A DNA stretch of 64,000 nucleotides from Acidobacteriota bacterium (GTDB taxonomy: Bacteria > Acidobacteriota > Vicinamibacteria > Vicinamibacterales > UBA8438): the NCBI GenBank assembly GCA_009838525.1, contig VXRJ01000018.1:645087-709086 (forward strand), in the 5' to 3' direction. Each line of letters begins with the position of its first letter. Position 1 is the first letter of the stretch. This document shows positions 16,552-24,623 of this stretch, piece by piece. Made by a program: the position numbers and the translations under genes. Under the pieces are notes generated by a model. That model did no database searches. It was not told the DNA's origin and saw nothing but the letters and a program-made list of their open reading frames with translations.

Positions 16552-18123
16552 ATGCCCCGCACGCTCACGCCGGACGTGACCGCCGGCGCGTCCCTTCCGG
16601 CTGCAACCGATGCGGACGTGGTGGCCATTCCGATTCTGGGCGCTCCAGACGCCGATTCGCTGGATGACCTTCCCGGACTTGACGGCGCGGCGGACGGCGC
16701 GATCGCCCGGGCACGCACGTCGGGCGAATTCCGCGCGAAGCGGCATGAGACGTTCGTCGTGCATCTTCGGAATGACGCCTGGAGGACGTCGCGCGTCGTC
16801 CTGGTGGGCGCACCGGCAGCGAAGGCCGGCACGGTAGATGCCAACTCCGGCGATACGGATCGCTTGCGCGACGCCGCGGCTGTCGTGGGACGTCTCACGC
16901 GCGCGCGGCGTTTCTCGCGCGTGGCGTTCGTCTGCCGTGGTCCGGGCGACCGGCAGGAGTTGGCGCGGGCCGCGGCGGAAGGCCTGGTCCTTGGCGGCTA
17001 TTGCGACACCCGCTACAAGACCGATGCCGACGTCATGGGGAATGGGCGCTCTGGCAATTCCGGCGACAACCCATACGCCTGCACGGTTCTCCAGCCGGAT
17101 GGAACGCACACGGAGGCAATGGGAGACGCGGTCCGGCGCGGCGTGGCCCTGGGAGATGCAACCAACGTGGCGCGTCGTCTCGCAAACGAACCATCCAACA
17201 TACTGACGCCCCGCGTCTTCGCCCGGGAGGCGGTCGAAGCGGTCGACGGCGCCGGCATCCATACGGAGGTGCTCGACGAGCGCGCAATCGCGAACTTAGG
17301 GATGGGGCTATTCCTCGGCGTCGCCCAGGGAAGTCGCGAACCGCCCCGTCTCCTCGTGATGCGCCATGACCCTCCCGGCGCCCCGCCGTCACCGCTGCTT
17401 GCCCTCATCGGCAAAGGAGTTACCTTCGACAGCGGCGGCATCTCGATCAAGCCGGCGGGCGGCATGGAGTGGATGAAGAGCGATATGGCGGGCGGAGCAG
17501 CCGTGATCGGTGCGATGCGCGCAATCGGCCAGCTCGGCGCCCGGCGCCGAGTGCTAGGTGTAGTTCCCATGACCGAGAACATGCCCGGTGGACGCGCGAT
17601 CCGTCCGGGTGACATCCTGACCGGAGCCAGCGGTACGACGGTCGAGGTAATAAACACGGATGCCGAGGGGCGTCTGATCCTGGGCGACGCGATCTGGTAC
17701 GCGCGCCAGCAGGGTGCTACCCACCTGGTTGATGTCGCAACCCTGACCGGCGCCTGCGTGATTGCGCTAGGCCATGCCACGAGTGGACTCTTCGGGCGGC
17801 CCAAAGCCTGGTCCGCGACCGTACGCAGCGCGGCTGCGCGCGCGGGCGAGGCGGTCTGGCCGATGCCGCTTTACGAGGAGTACCGGGAACAGCTACGGTC
17901 GGAGATGGCCGACCTCATGAACGTCGGCGGACGATCGGCGGGCGCCTGCACCGCCGCATCGTTCCTCGAGGCCTTCACTGACGGTTTGCCCTGGGCCCAT
18001 CTCGACATCGCGGGCACCGCCTGGCACGAGAAACCCCGCGACGAAGCGGCGGCCGGCGCGACAGGCGTGATGGTCCGGACACTCGCGACTCTGGCGAACG
18101 ACAACGGCTCCTGGGAGGCATGA
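16552..18123 (+). CDS. pepA: Leucyl aminopeptidase (PepA, M17)
   Basis: This is a 523-residue cytosolic dimetal exopeptidase of family M17 that removes N-terminal residues from peptides. The N-terminal macro-like domain is variable. The catalytic domain has ALIGKGVTFDSGGISIKP (metal Lys and Asp), MEWMKSDMAGGAAVIGAM, the signature NTDAEGRLILGDA (metal Asp/Glu and catalytic Arg), VATLTGACVIALG, and WAHLDIAGTAW. The ATG at 16552 is preferred because it directly follows a TATAAT and precedes all conserved sequence. It overlaps the small downstream gene by ATGA. Some homologues also bind DNA, but nothing here tests that. Confidence 0.95.
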   Translation: MPRTLTPDVTAGASLPAATDADVVAIPILGAPDADSLDDLPGLDGAADGAIARARTSGEFRAKRHETFVVHLRNDAWRTSRVVLVGAPAAKAGTVDANSGDTDRLRDAAAVVGRLTRARRFSRVAFVCRGPGDRQELARAAAEGLVLGGYCDTRYKTDADVMGNGRSGNSGDNPYACTVLQPDGTHTEAMGDAVRRGVALGDATNVARRLANEPSNILTPRVFAREAVEAVDGAGIHTEVLDERAIANLGMGLFLGVAQGSREPPRLLVMRHDPPGAPPSPLLALIGKGVTFDSGGISIKPAGGMEWMKSDMAGGAAVIGAMRAIGQLGARRRVLGVVPMTENMPGGRAIRPGDILTGASGTTVEVINTDAEGRLILGDAIWYARQQGATHLVDVATLTGACVIALGHATSGLFGRPKAWSATVRSAAARAGEAVWPMPLYEEYREQLRSEMADLMNVGGRSAGACTAASFLEAFTDGLPWAHLDIAGTAWHEKPRDEAAAGATGVMVRTLATLANDNGSWEA

Positions 18124-18362
18124 TGCTCGCGCAGCCAATGACCCCGGCTGTCTACGAGGTGGTGGAGCAGACGACGGAGCAGACCACGGTCGTTGACGTC
18201 CTGCTCGGGACTTTCGCCTTCGTCGGTGTGCTCGGCCTGGTAGCCGTGCTGCTTGGACTCGCGATGGCGGGCGGTCTGATCCTGCTCAACAAGGACCGCG
18301 GCGATCCGGCGTCTGGAGGCACCGGCGCTACACGCCTTGGTCTTGACACCACGAACCGGTAG
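18120..18362 (+). CDS. Small single-pass membrane protein
   Basis: This is an 80-residue protein with a polar N-terminus (EQTTEQTTVVD), one long hydrophobic helix (about residues 27-55) and a basic/glycine-rich tail. No family is recognised. The start ATGATG overlaps the pepA stop, so either Met is possible, and it is likely co-translated with pepA. Function is unknown. About 95 bases with nothing recognisable separate its end from the end of ftsK. Confidence 0.65.
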   Translation: MMLAQPMTPAVYEVVEQTTEQTTVVDVLLGTFAFVGVLGLVAVLLGLAMAGGLILLNKDRGDPASGGTGATRLGLDTTNR

Positions 18363-18458
18363 ACAGGCTGATCTCGACGTCCCGTCGGGTGACCGGACAA
18401 GGCAGGAACACCTCGTCCCGTCGCCGGGAGCTTGGCGCCGGCGCACCCACAGGGCGCG

Positions 18459-20834
18459 CTAGCGCAGGTGGGCGTCGATTTCCTCGAAGTAGTCCGGCTT
18501 GACGAGCACTTCGCGCGGCTTGCCGGCCGTGCCGGCCGAGACGAGACCGTCCGCCTCCATCATGTCGACAAGCCGGGCCGCCCGACTGAATCCGATCCGG
18601 AGTCTCCGCTGCAGATAGGAAATGGACGCCTGTCCGCTCGAGACCACGATACGGGCCGCCTGATCGAACAGATCGTCCCGCTCGATCGGCACCGCATCCG
18701 GCGCGGCCTCGTCTTCGGTGATCGATTCGTCGTAGCCCGGTCCGCCCTGCTTTCGAAGAAAACTGCAGAAACGGGCAGTCTCGCGCTCCGAGATGTACGG
18801 GCCGTGCAGCCGCACGCTACGTGACGTAGCAGGCGCCAGGAAGAGCATGTCTCCCTTTCCGAGCAACTGCTCCGCGCCGTTCGCATCAAGGATGGTCCGC
18901 GAGTCGATCTTCGACGACACGCGGAAGGCGATTCGCGAGGGGAAGTTCGCCTTGATCAGACCCGTGATGACATCGACCGACGGCCGCTGCGTCGCCAGGA
19001 TCAGGTGGATACCGACCGCGCGCGCCATCTGCGCCAGGCGGGCAATCGACTCCTCGACGTCCTTGCTCGCCACCATCATCAGGTCGGCCAGTTCGTCGAT
19101 CGCCAGCACCAGGTAGGGAAGCGGCCTGGGAAGTCCATCCTCTTCTTCCTCTTCCCCCGGCTTCGGCCCGGCGGGATTCTTCTCCTCCGCTTCCGCGCGG
19201 AGCAGGCGGACGTTGCGGTTGTACTGGTCGATGTTCCGAACACCCTCCGCGGCAAGCTGCTTGTAGCGTTCCTCCATCTCCCGAACCGCCCAGCGAAGCG
19301 CGTTGTTCGCCTGTTTGGGTTCGACGACAACCGGCGTCAGCAGGTGGGGGATGGCGGCGTACATTCCGAGCTCAAGCCGCTTCGGATCGATCAGAATCAG
19401 GCGGACATCATCGGGAGTTGCACGGTAGAGGATGCTGGTCAGCATCGCGTTGAGCGACACCGACTTGCCCGTGCCCGTCGCGCCCGCTATCAACAGATGG
19501 GGCATCGTCGCGAGGTCTGAGACGACCGGCTCGCCATGGATGGTCTTGCCAAGCACCAGCGTCAGCTTCGATGTCGAACGCTGGTACGGTTCGGATTCCA
19601 GCATCTCGCGAAGGGAGATCTGGTCGCGCACGGGATTCGGAATCTGAATGCCGACGGTGTTCTTCCCCGGAATCCTCTCGATTAGGACCGACTCGGCCTC
19701 CATCGCCAGGCAGAGGTCGTCCGCCAGGCCTGTCACCTTGCTGTACTTCACGCCTGGATTCGGACTGAATTCGAAAGTAGTGACGACCGGCCCGGGCTGA
19801 ATCTGCGACACGGCTCCATCGACAGCAAACTCGCCGCACTTCTGCTCAAGCAGCCGAGCGCCTTCCATCAACCGGCGTTCGTCCACTTTCTGGGCCCGCT
19901 TCGGAGCGTCGAGCAGCGTGATCGGTGGATTCGTAAAGTCGCCGCCCCGCAGCCCGACCGGACGCTCCGTTTCCAGCGGCAAGCGCGGCTCCGCAACCGG
20001 CGCCCGCTTCTTCGACGCCTTGATCTTCGGCGGTGGCGAGAGCGTGATTGCGCCGGCCGGCTCGCCGCTGACAGGCGGCGCCTCGGCAACCGGAGGGTCG
20101 TCCACTTCCTCCGACGCGCGCTCGCGCCGTGCCTCCGCCCCGGTTTCGCTCCTTGCCAGGATCTCCATTCGGGCGGTGGAGGCGCCCGTCTTTGCCAGGT
20201 GCTTGTTCACCACGTCCCTGCGCTGACGCGCCTTGGCCCGTTCCGTCCGCCATCGGTGAATCCGCCCGCTAATGCTCCGGGCCGTGCGCGCGGCGAACCG
20301 GCCGCCGTGGGTGAATCCGTGACCGAGCGATGCCTGCGTCGACAGGATGATCGAGAGGCAAAGCAACGTCAGGACCACCACCAGAGACCCGGCGTGGTTG
20401 AAATAGTCGGCCATGCCGGTGGCAATCAGCCCACCGAGGATGCCGCCGGCATCAAACGACCGGCCCGTCGTCTCCGGCGAACCGAGCGAGAGGCTGAGAA
20501 ACGCCGCCGTGCAGATGAACAACAAGCCCACACCGGCCAGTCTCATGTAACCGGCACTGATGGGACGGCACCAGAAGGCATGCCAGCCTAGCGCTCCCAG
20601 TGTCACGGGAACGAGTACCGCCGCAAAACCGAACACCTGGTGGGACACTTCCGCCAGGAACGCCCCAACCTGTCCGCCCAGGTTCGTGGCCTGCGTCTGC
20701 CCGCCCGTCTTGAAGAACCAGACGGGGTCCGCCGCTTCATAGGTCGCAATGGCAATCAGCCAGAACAGAGCCAGCCCGAACAGGGCAACACCCGTGCACT
20801 CGCTTATGCGTCGCGACAGAACGTCTCCAGACAC
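18459..20834 (-). CDS. ftsK: FtsK/SpoIIIE family DNA translocase
   Basis: This is a 791-residue membrane-anchored ATPase that pumps chromosome termini through the division septum. The GTG at 20834 is chosen because GGAG sits eight bases upstream. The N-terminal region (about 10-180) has four hydrophobic segments. A basic/acidic linker (about 200-300) leads to the motor with FSPNPGVKYSKVTGLADDL, Walker A GATGTGKSVSLN, Walker B LVLAIDELADLMM, and ATQRPSVDVITGLIKANFPS. The C-terminal gamma winged helix (SISYLQRRLRIGFSRAARLV) should read KOPS-like sequences. It is convergent with the pepA unit and downstream of rsmA. Confidence 0.95.
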   Translation of the reverse strand: MSGDVLSRRISECTGVALFGLALFWLIAIATYEAADPVWFFKTGGQTQATNLGGQVGAFLAEVSHQVFGFAAVLVPVTLGALGWHAFWCRPISAGYMRLAGVGLLFICTAAFLSLSLGSPETTGRSFDAGGILGGLIATGMADYFNHAGSLVVVLTLLCLSIILSTQASLGHGFTHGGRFAARTARSISGRIHRWRTERAKARQRRDVVNKHLAKTGASTARMEILARSETGAEARRERASEEVDDPPVAEAPPVSGEPAGAITLSPPPKIKASKKRAPVAEPRLPLETERPVGLRGGDFTNPPITLLDAPKRAQKVDERRLMEGARLLEQKCGEFAVDGAVSQIQPGPVVTTFEFSPNPGVKYSKVTGLADDLCLAMEAESVLIERIPGKNTVGIQIPNPVRDQISLREMLESEPYQRSTSKLTLVLGKTIHGEPVVSDLATMPHLLIAGATGTGKSVSLNAMLTSILYRATPDDVRLILIDPKRLELGMYAAIPHLLTPVVVEPKQANNALRWAVREMEERYKQLAAEGVRNIDQYNRNVRLLRAEAEEKNPAGPKPGEEEEEDGLPRPLPYLVLAIDELADLMMVASKDVEESIARLAQMARAVGIHLILATQRPSVDVITGLIKANFPSRIAFRVSSKIDSRTILDANGAEQLLGKGDMLFLAPATSRSVRLHGPYISERETARFCSFLRKQGGPGYDESITEDEAAPDAVPIERDDLFDQAARIVVSSGQASISYLQRRLRIGFSRAARLVDMMEADGLVSAGTAGKPREVLVKPDYFEEIDAHLR

Positions 20835-20888
20835 GATGTGATCTCCATTCGACAGTCGGCGGACGCACCCGCCGAACGGGTCTACCAC

Positions 20889-20973
20889 AATCTATCGGCA
20901 CGACCGGGCGTTCAGATCAAGCGCAGGCTGCTGGGAAGGCCTGCGAAGGCGAGACGCGCTGCACGCAAGTGTA
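20889..20973 (-). promoter_or_regulatory. Possible promoters upstream of ftsK
   Basis: In the 213-base gap between rsmA and ftsK the minus strand has two -10 candidates: an extended TGCTACACT with its hexamer at 20973-20968, and TAGATT at 20894-20889. Neither has a convincing -35. They would let ftsK be transcribed apart from the lexA-rsmA genes. Confidence 0.4.
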
Positions 20974-21047
20974 GCACGCGCGGTGGAAACACCCTCAGCA
21001 CGCCATGCGGGCGTGTCAGCCCGCGCGCCTCAAGCCAACGCTACCCG

Positions 21048-21887
21048 TCATCCGCCCGCGGTGACCAGCGCCGCGTCCAGAGCCATCAGCTCGATGAGGG
21101 ACAGAGTGCCAGGCCGCCGTGCCGGGTCAATGCCGGCCGCCCGGCAAATCCCGGCCGGATCCCGGTTCGCAGGATCTTCCGCCGGCAGCAGGGCATTCAC
21201 GAGCTGCTTGCGCCGTCGCGTGAAGAGCCGCCGGACGAATGCGTCGAACCGAGCAGGATCGGGCGGCCCACACGGCAGGTCGCGGAACCTGAGGGTCACC
21301 ACCGTGGAGCGGACCTTGGGCGGCGGACGGAACGCGCGCGGCGGAAGCTGCAGCACGCAACGCGCCGTGGCGTGAAGCATGGTCAGAATCGCAAGCGGAC
21401 CATAGTCGCGCATTCCGGGCTCCGCCACCACTCGTTCCGCCACTTCGCGTTGCAGCATAAGAACGGCATCGCGGAATCCTGCGGCACGCGCGCTCCGAAG
21501 CATCATTGTGAGAATCGGCGAGGAGATCGAGTAGGGGAGGTTGCCAGCTATCCGCAGCGTTGCGTCGGCTGGCCCATGGTTCCGCAGGCGACGCGCCCAT
21601 TCCCTTAGATCGTCAGCCAGAATGTCCTGCTCGACGATCTCGACGGTGTCGGGGACACGCTCCTGCAACCCGCGTGCTAGCGCTGGATCGCGTTCGACCG
21701 CCACGATCCTGGCCGCGCGAGCCGCCAGTGGCAGGGTCAGCGCACCGTGCCCGGGACCGATCTCCAGAATGTGTTCGTGAGCCTCCGGCGCTACCGTATC
21801 GATCACTCTCGCGACCCAGCCAGGTTCCAGGAAATGCTGGCCCAGGCGCCGGCGACGGCTACCGGTCGCTTGTATCTTCCGCTTCAT
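21048..21887 (-). CDS. rsmA: 16S rRNA (adenine1518/1519-N6) dimethyltransferase
   Basis: This is a 279-residue KsgA-family enzyme dimethylating two adenines at the end of 16S rRNA. It shows RRLGQHFLEPGWVARVI, the SAM loop ILEIGPGHGALTLPL, VAVERDP, catalytic NLPYSISSPIL (NLPY), and the C-terminal domain FRPPPKVRSTVV and FTRRRKQLVNALL. I start at the ATG 21887, close before the conserved RRRLGQHF, which gives a 29-base overlap with the preceding metallopeptidase gene. A more upstream start would add 20 basic residues. Confidence 0.93.
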   Translation of the reverse strand: MKRKIQATGSRRRRLGQHFLEPGWVARVIDTVAPEAHEHILEIGPGHGALTLPLAARAARIVAVERDPALARGLQERVPDTVEIVEQDILADDLREWARRLRNHGPADATLRIAGNLPYSISSPILTMMLRSARAAGFRDAVLMLQREVAERVVAEPGMRDYGPLAILTMLHATARCVLQLPPRAFRPPPKVRSTVVTLRFRDLPCGPPDPARFDAFVRRLFTRRRKQLVNALLPAEDPANRDPAGICRAAGIDPARRPGTLSLIELMALDAALVTAGG

Positions 21888-22293
21888 CTGGATCGAGTCC
21901 GCGCGCTTCGAACCACTGGTCCCGCCAGAGCGCTTCCGCTTCGTCAATCTCCTCCTCGCTCAGACCGAAGTGGTGGCCGAACTCGTGGATCACCGTCTCG
22001 ACAATCATGTCGCGCACAGCATCCTCGTCTTCGGCATCCACCAGGATCGGCTCCCGGAAGATGGTGATGCGATCCGGCAACATGCCGCTCATGCTCCATT
22101 CACGTTCCGTTAACGGCGTTCCTTCGTAAAGCCCGTACAGCGTGTCGGGAGGCGTAATGTCGAGCTCGGCGAGCGTCTCCGCAGACGGACGGTCCTCCAC
22201 CACCAGCACCACGTTCTCCATCAACTCGCGCAACTCTTCGGGGATACGCCGCTGCGCGTCGGACACCAGCTCTCCAAACCGCGCGCTGGTCAT
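21859..22293 (-). CDS. Zincin-like metallopeptidase family protein
   Basis: This is a 144-residue protein with a zinc-site HExxH motif, VIHEFGHHFGLSEEEI, near residue 107-122, followed by an acidic C-terminus. The upstream half has LYGLYEGTPLTEREWSMSG and LPDRITIFREPIL, typical of the small predicted zinc metalloprotease family often found beside ksgA or RNA genes. The ATG at 22293 overlaps the nth stop (ATGA). The protein appears cytosolic and its substrate is unknown. Confidence 0.88.
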   Translation of the reverse strand: MTSARFGELVSDAQRRIPEELRELMENVVLVVEDRPSAETLAELDITPPDTLYGLYEGTPLTEREWSMSGMLPDRITIFREPILVDAEDEDAVRDMIVETVIHEFGHHFGLSEEEIDEAEALWRDQWFEARGLDPDEAEDTSDR

Positions 22294-23006
22294 CGATGCC
22301 CCGCCGCCTGCCGCCCGTCTCGTTCGACCATCGTCGGGTTTGCGGCGTACGCGCAATCCGAACGGGCGCCGCAACGGTCACAGAGCGGTCTAGGCCTGCA
22401 GATCCTCCGCCCGTGCAGGATGAACGAATCCGACGCGACGGTCCACTTGGTGCGCGGAAGGAGCCGGCAGAGCGCCGTCTCGGCGGCGACCGGATCGTCG
22501 GTCGCGATAAGACCGAGCCGGCGCGTGACGCGCAACACGTGCCGATCAACCGGGAAGCCCGGGATTCCGAACGCATGCCCGAGGACCACGTTGGCGGTCT
22601 TGCGGCCGACACCCGGCAGCCCGACGAGATCGTCCATGGAGGGCGGAACATCCCCGCCATGGCGTTTGACGAGCGCGCCCGCCATGCCAAGCAGCGCGCG
22701 TGTCTTCGACCGGAAGAAGCCGGTGGTCCGGATGAGCCGCTCGATTGTCTCAGGTCGCGCACGAGCGAGCGCCGACGCGTCCGGGTAGCGCCGGAACAGC
22801 GCCGGCGTCACCTCGTTTACCCGCGCGTCCGTGCACTGAGCCGACAGGATCGTCGCCGTCAACAGCTCGAACGGCGTCGCGTAGCGCAACTCCGTATCAG
22901 CTCCAGGATGGAGTCGCTCCAGCGCTCGCAGGATGCGTCGCGCGACTGTCTTCGACACCCGCACCGGCGCCTCAGAGGCGCCCGCCTGCTTCTCAGTGGA
23001 CGGCAT
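22290..23006 (-). CDS. nth: Endonuclease III (DNA glycosylase/AP lyase)
   Basis: This is a 238-residue base-excision repair enzyme for oxidised pyrimidines. It has FELLTATILSAQCTDARVNE, the helix-hairpin-helix LPGVGRKTANVVLGHAFG whose Lys is catalytic, the catalytic Asp in FPVDRHVLRVTRRLGL, and the 4Fe-4S site with Cys spacing C-x6-C-x2-C-x5-C in ICRPRPLCDRCGARSDC. The N-terminus overlaps the end of the DUF3467 gene by 14 bases. It sits in a unit headed by the lexA-like gene, so repair regulation is plausible. Confidence 0.96.
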   Translation of the reverse strand: MPSTEKQAGASEAPVRVSKTVARRILRALERLHPGADTELRYATPFELLTATILSAQCTDARVNEVTPALFRRYPDASALARARPETIERLIRTTGFFRSKTRALLGMAGALVKRHGGDVPPSMDDLVGLPGVGRKTANVVLGHAFGIPGFPVDRHVLRVTRRLGLIATDDPVAAETALCRLLPRTKWTVASDSFILHGRRICRPRPLCDRCGARSDCAYAANPTMVERDGRQAAGHR

Positions 23007-23307
23007 CGCGGGGCGGCGTCACTTTGGGTGGCGACTCGCTGAAGTTGCGCAGATGGTTCTGCAGCGCCGCAATCAGGTTGGGGATGAACTGCGCCGGCAC
23101 GACAATCTGCGCGCGAACCGGCGCCCGAAGCTGCCGATTCGTCTCGGCCCGCCGCACGTCGCTCTCGGTTGGCGGTTGAACTTCACAGAAAGTAAGCGTG
23201 AAATCATACGGCGTGTGAGAAAGCGCGCAAAAGTTCGAGTAGAAACGGGGCGCGTCACCCGGTTCGCCCGGCACGACGGTGAAGTTGATTTGCTTGCGTT
23301 CAGCCAT
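22993..23307 (-). CDS. DUF3467 protein
   Basis: This is a 104-residue cytosolic protein recognised as DUF3467 by its layout: APRFYSNFCALSHTPYDFTLTFCEV followed by RAQIVVPAQFIPNLIAALQNHL. The function of the family is unknown. The start is set by the strong ribosome binding site GCAGGAGA six bases before the ATG. It lies 44 bases after the lexA-like gene and overlaps nth, so it is probably part of the same unit. Confidence 0.88.
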   Translation of the reverse strand: MAERKQINFTVVPGEPGDAPRFYSNFCALSHTPYDFTLTFCEVQPPTESDVRRAETNRQLRAPVRAQIVVPAQFIPNLIAALQNHLRNFSESPPKVTPPRDAVH

Positions 23308-23351
23308 AGTTCTCCTGCGTCTGATGAAGTCGCCAATGCGACAGATGGTGG

Positions 23352-23960
23352 TCAGTATGTTCGCATGACACCAATGACGACCCCTTGCACCTGCACGCGC
23401 CCGGCGTCGACTGCGCTGGCCCCGACGGCAGGAGTCGCCGCTCCCAGGTGAATACGCTGGCCCCGCTGGCGGAAACCGCGCACCGTCACCGCCTTCCTGT
23501 CGATGAGGGCCAATACGAGGTCGCCATTCCTTACGCCTTTTCGCTCAGCGATGATGACGATGTCCCCGTGGCGAATCTGCTCCTCGAGCAACGTGTCGCC
23601 CCTCACGGCGAGCGCATAGAGATCGCTCTCGCGGGCGAGATCTTCCGGTACTGCCACCGTCTCTCGTGGGAGCACAGCGTCTATCGGCATACCGGCCGCC
23701 AGGTAACCAAGCAGTGGGACATCGACCGCGCGCGCGCCGGTCCGCGCCGGTAGCAACGTGATCGCTCGACTCCGGTTCCAGGACCGCTTGATGAATCCCT
23801 TGTCCTCCAGATTCGTCAGGTGTTTGTGCACGGTGGCGAGCGAGGAGAGGCCGAAGCGCTGGCCAATCTCCTCCAGACTCGGCGGGCGGCCCTCCCGGTC
23901 GATGCACTCCCGCAGGAAGTCGAGGATTTGTCGTTGCCGACGTGTCAGAGCCGGTTGCAC
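23352..23960 (-). CDS. lexA: LexA-like repressor lacking the self-cleavage dyad
   Basis: This is a 202-residue protein with LexA architecture. A winged helix at residues 1-70 has the recognition region PSLEEIGQRFGLSSLATVHK, followed by an S24-type domain. The scissile Ala89-Gly90 is kept (YLAAGMPID). However, the catalytic Ser of the family (GDSM/GMSM) is Thr123 in VRGDTLLEEQI, and the catalytic Lys (VTVK) is Arg161 in AVTVRGF. Both codons are unambiguous. The GTG at 23960 follows GGAG by 9-10 bases and lies 16 bases after TACACT. It heads a unit with DUF3467 and nth. RecA-stimulated cleavage is not expected. It may be a constitutive or otherwise tuned repressor. Confidence 0.88.
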   Translation of the reverse strand: MQPALTRRQRQILDFLRECIDREGRPPSLEEIGQRFGLSSLATVHKHLTNLEDKGFIKRSWNRSRAITLLPARTGARAVDVPLLGYLAAGMPIDAVLPRETVAVPEDLARESDLYALAVRGDTLLEEQIRHGDIVIIAERKGVRNGDLVLALIDRKAVTVRGFRQRGQRIHLGAATPAVGASAVDAGRVQVQGVVIGVMRTY

Positions 23961-24014
23961 GAGGGTCTCCGGTCGGAGTGTATCCCACCGCGCGGCGGCG
24001 GTTCGGCAGCGTGG

Positions 24015-24020
24015 TACAGT
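24015..24020 (+). promoter_or_regulatory. -10 element TACAGT for the gene at 24027 (leaderless geometry)
   Basis: TACAGT ends six bases before the GTG at 24027, so the transcript would begin at the start codon. It lies in a 66-base region divergent from lexA, whose own TACACT is on the other strand at 23982-23977. No LexA operator of the GAACN4GTTC or GTTCN7GTTC types is visible here. Confidence 0.55.
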
Positions 24021-24026
24021 GAGAGC

Positions 24027-24620
24027 GTGCCGTGGCTGATGGCCATCGCGGTAGGGGCGGCAATCGCGAGCGCCGGTCAGACTGGGACGCTCAGCGCGGC
24101 GGACGGGCGGGCGGTCGAAGAGGCGCTCGACCAGATCCTTCTCAACGCGGCGACGGAACATACGACGGGCCGGCCACGAACGGTAGCGATCGCCGAGCGT
24201 TCCCTCAATGCGTGGTTCCGCTTTCAGGGAGCCGATGGCTTCCCCCCCGGCGTGACCGACCCGGAGCTCGCGTTCGAGGGGGCGGGCCGCCTGATCGCTC
24301 GCGCGACGGTCAACCTCGACGATCTTCACGCGGAAGAATCGGAGCGCGGCCTTTTCGACCCCCTTCGTTATCTGAGCGGTCAGTTGCCAGTCACTGCGGT
24401 TGGGCTCGTGCGGGCGCAGGACCGGACCATCCGTGTCGACATCGAATCGGTTGAAGTGGGCTCGGTGTCCGTGCCCGCCACCCTGGTCCACGAGCTCGTC
24501 CGGTACTACACCCGTTCCGACAGCCAGCCCGATGGCATCGATCTGACCGACACGTTCGACCTGCCGTACAGCATCGAGGCGGTCCGCATCGAGCCGCGCC
24601 AGGTGGTGGTGGTGCAATAG
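24027..24620 (+). CDS. Exported or membrane-tethered protein of unknown function
   Basis: This is a 197-residue protein. The N-terminus (VPWLMAIAVGAAIASAGQTG) looks like a short signal peptide. The mature part has no recognised domain. A helix-rich region (AVEEALDQILLNAATEH) is followed by beta-rich VTAVGLVRAQDRTIRVDIE and VSVPATLVHELVRYYTRS. The GTG start is chosen because TACAGT ends six bases before it, and no ribosome binding site is seen. It ends three bases before recG. I cannot assign a function. Confidence 0.65.
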   Translation: MPWLMAIAVGAAIASAGQTGTLSAADGRAVEEALDQILLNAATEHTTGRPRTVAIAERSLNAWFRFQGADGFPPGVTDPELAFEGAGRLIARATVNLDDLHAEESERGLFDPLRYLSGQLPVTAVGLVRAQDRTIRVDIESVEVGSVSVPATLVHELVRYYTRSDSQPDGIDLTDTFDLPYSIEAVRIEPRQVVVVQ

Positions 24621-24623
24621 CGC

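Noticed and set aside
21007-21024. GCGGGC/GCCCGC hairpin as a terminator after rsmA
   Set aside because: The six-base stem is GC-rich but no T run follows on either strand, and it lies within about 40 bases of the gene end by chance-level GC composition.
23961-24026. LexA operator between the divergent lexA-like gene and 24027
   Set aside because: Neither GAACN4GTTC nor GTTCN7GTTC nor a CTGTN8ACAG-like palindrome is present. The lone GTTC is not paired.
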